This document shows, one piece after another, positions 5,259 through 6,497 of a DNA stretch of 6,497 nucleotides (its first letter is position 1; every line of letters begins with the position of its first letter). The position numbers were made by a program, and so were the translations under genes. The DNA is from Anaerolineae bacterium (GTDB taxonomy: Bacteria > Chloroflexota > Anaerolineae > Aggregatilineales > Phototrophicaceae): NCBI GenBank assembly GCA_019912905.1, contig JAIOHO010000143.1, positions 1-6,497 on the forward strand. The letters are read 5' to 3'. The notes beneath the pieces were generated by a model. The model did not search any database, was not told where the DNA came from, and saw only the letters and a program-made list of their open reading frames with translations.

Positions 5259-6497
5259 GTGCGGTCGATGACTGATCGGCGCTCTCTGTTCATCTGGCTC
5301 CTGTTCTGTGGGGTCGCCGGGTTCGTGTTTCTGGCCTATGCCGTGACCAGCCTTGCAGCAGGGCGGGGGGCGTTCGTCCTGCCGCTCGATGATGTCTACA
5401 TCCACTTCCAGTACGCCAAACAACTGGCGCACGGTCAGCCGTATATCTACAACCCCAGCCAGCCGCCGACCTCCGGCGCAACCAGCCTGCTGTATCCGTT
5501 CATTTTGGCGATTGGCTACCTGCTCGGTTTTCAGGGCCTGAACCTCAGTCTGTGGGCGCTGATGATCGGCGCGCTGGCGCTGCTCGGCTCGCTGATTCTG
5601 ATCTATCGCTTGCTGCGCGCCTATGACGCGCCGAATGGGTTGGCGGTGGGGATGGCACTCATCTTCGGGCTGACCGGTGCGGTGAGCTGGCATTTCATGA
5701 GCGGCATGGAAACCGGCCTGGTGATTCTGTTTACCCTGGCGACGCTGTACGGCGTGGTTGCCAAACGACTTGGCTGGTTGGTCGTCAGCGCGGCGCTGCT
5801 GGCCCTGACGCGGCCCGAAGGCGGAATCCTGGCCGGAATCGCAATGGTGGTCATGTTGGTCAGGGTGTACCGTGCTGCGCCCCGACCAAGAAAAAACTGG
5901 GTGCTGGTCATTCCCATCCTGGCGGTGTTTGTGCAGCCGCTGGTCAACCTGCTCGTGACCGGTTCGGTGGTGGCGACGGGCAACTCCGTCAAGTCGATTT
6001 TCGGCACCGTGCCATTCTACTGGGATGAGGTGCTGCGGCGGATCGTCGAGAATTTTGCGCGCATGTGGGCGGAATTTGTGACCGGGTTCAGTCCGCGCGA
6101 AGGCTTATACCTGCCTTATCTGGTCGGGCCGCTGGCGCTGGCGTTTCTGATCGGCGGGCTGTTCAGCCGCAAGTATCGATTGGTGAATGTCCTGCTGATC
6201 CTGTGGCTGTTGGCAAGCATGGCGGCGATTGCCACGCTGGATACGGCCTTCTGGCATTTCAAGCGCTACCAGATGCCGCTGCTGGCGCTGCTGTTCCCGG
6301 CGGCGGGGTGGGGGATCAACTGGTTTTGGGACCGCGTGGTCAGGGCACGGCAGGTCGTGCCCCTGCGAATCGGCGTGTATGGTCTGGTAGGCGCGGGGCT
6401 GGCGGTCGCGCTGACGACCGGCGCGGCGTTCCTGCACCATTTTGCGCTCAACGTCGATTACGTGTATCTCCAGCCGCTGCAAATGGCGCGCTGGTTG
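5259..6497 (+). CDS. GT-C type membrane glycosyltransferase-like protein, C-terminal end missing
   Basis: The frame is open from GTG 5259 to the window end, giving at least 413 residues. GGAG (5247-5250) lies 8 nt upstream of this start; ATG 5268 in the same frame is an alternative. The protein is strongly hydrophobic, with probable membrane segments near residues 11-30, 75-92, 98-116, 127-142, 152-167, 172-200, 214-234, 285-302, 308-326, 338-356 and 371-391. The first external loop contains LDDVYIHFQYAKQLA (43-57) followed by YNPSQPPTSGATS (64-76). An acidic pair in this loop is the hallmark of GT-C enzymes (ArnT/PMT-like), which take sugars from polyprenyl-phosphate carriers. Further motifs are SGMETGL (148-154), TRPEG (184-188) and FKRYQMPL (334-341). 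The donor and acceptor cannot be told; cell-envelope lipid or protein glycosylation is the usual role. It lies beyond the terminator and is probably unrelated to F420 synthesis. Confidence 0.75.
   Translation, partial: MRSMTDRRSLFIWLLFCGVAGFVFLAYAVTSLAAGRGAFVLPLDDVYIHFQYAKQLAHGQPYIYNPSQPPTSGATSLLYPFILAIGYLLGFQGLNLSLWALMIGALALLGSLILIYRLLRAYDAPNGLAVGMALIFGLTGAVSWHFMSGMETGLVILFTLATLYGVVAKRLGWLVVSAALLALTRPEGGILAGIAMVVMLVRVYRAAPRPRKNWVLVIPILAVFVQPLVNLLVTGSVVATGNSVKSIFGTVPFYWDEVLRRIVENFARMWAEFVTGFSPREGLYLPYLVGPLALAFLIGGLFSRKYRLVNVLLILWLLASMAAIATLDTAFWHFKRYQMPLLALLFPAAGWGINWFWDRVVRARQVVPLRIGVYGLVGAGLAVALTTGAAFLHHFALNVDYVYLQPLQMARWL

Noticed and set aside
4554..5693. Long minus-strand open frame (379 codons) across the LLM gene and the start of the membrane-protein gene
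   Set aside because: Its product is rich in Arg, Gln and His without any recognisable motif, and it lies antisense to two well-supported genes and across the terminator hairpin. It is a typical by-product of GC-rich coding sequence.
1..6497. CRISPR arrays, tRNA or rRNA genes, insertion sequences or transposases
   Set aside because: No spaced direct repeats, no tRNA-like cloverleaf or rRNA stretches, and no transposase motifs were seen; nearly all bases are occupied by recognisable coding sequence.

Overview
This window looks like bacterial chromosome: fairly GC-rich (roughly 60% by eye), densely packed genes all on the + strand, frequent GTG starts, and GGAG-type ribosome binding sites. The gene content and protein style resemble Chloroflexota (Anaerolineae or Thermomicrobia-like lineages). 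That placement is inferred from family resemblance alone; no rRNA or other marker gene is present to settle it.

Layout: (1) 1-294 is the C-terminal end of an SsnA-type amidohydrolase whose start lies before the window. (2) 295-375 is a short gap with a convincing sigma70-type promoter (TTGACG, 16 nt, TAGAAT). (3) 376-5186 is a compact coenzyme F420 cluster in the order npdG (F420:NADP oxidoreductase), cofE (F420 gamma-glutamyl ligase), a stand-alone nitroreductase resembling the C-terminal half of actinobacterial FbiB, cofD (transferase joining the phospho-C3 unit to Fo), cofC/fbiD (guanylyltransferase making the GDP-activated donor), and a luciferase-like (LLM) flavin/F420-dependent oxidoreductase. 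The first four genes overlap or nearly touch. A 137-nt gap precedes cofC, and the LLM gene follows cofC by 21 nt. (4) 5211-5243 is a strong hairpin followed by a T-rich stretch, a likely terminator. (5) 5259 to the window end is an incomplete multi-pass membrane protein of GT-C glycosyltransferase type.

How the genes fit together: CofC activates the three-carbon acid with GTP, and CofD transfers the phospho-acid to Fo (7,8-didemethyl-8-hydroxy-5-deazariboflavin). If the acid is phosphoenolpyruvate, the product is dehydro-F420-0, which the nitroreductase would reduce to F420-0. CofE adds the glutamate tail. NpdG exchanges hydride between NADPH and F420, and the LLM enzyme probably consumes F420H2. 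Everything from Fo to charged F420 plus one user enzyme is present, but Fo synthase (FbiC or CofG/CofH) is not in the window. The FbiB-type nitroreductase as a separate gene directly after cofE suggests the phosphoenolpyruvate route, with FbiB's two halves encoded separately. That is the most interesting point here. I see no clear sign of a wholly new system.
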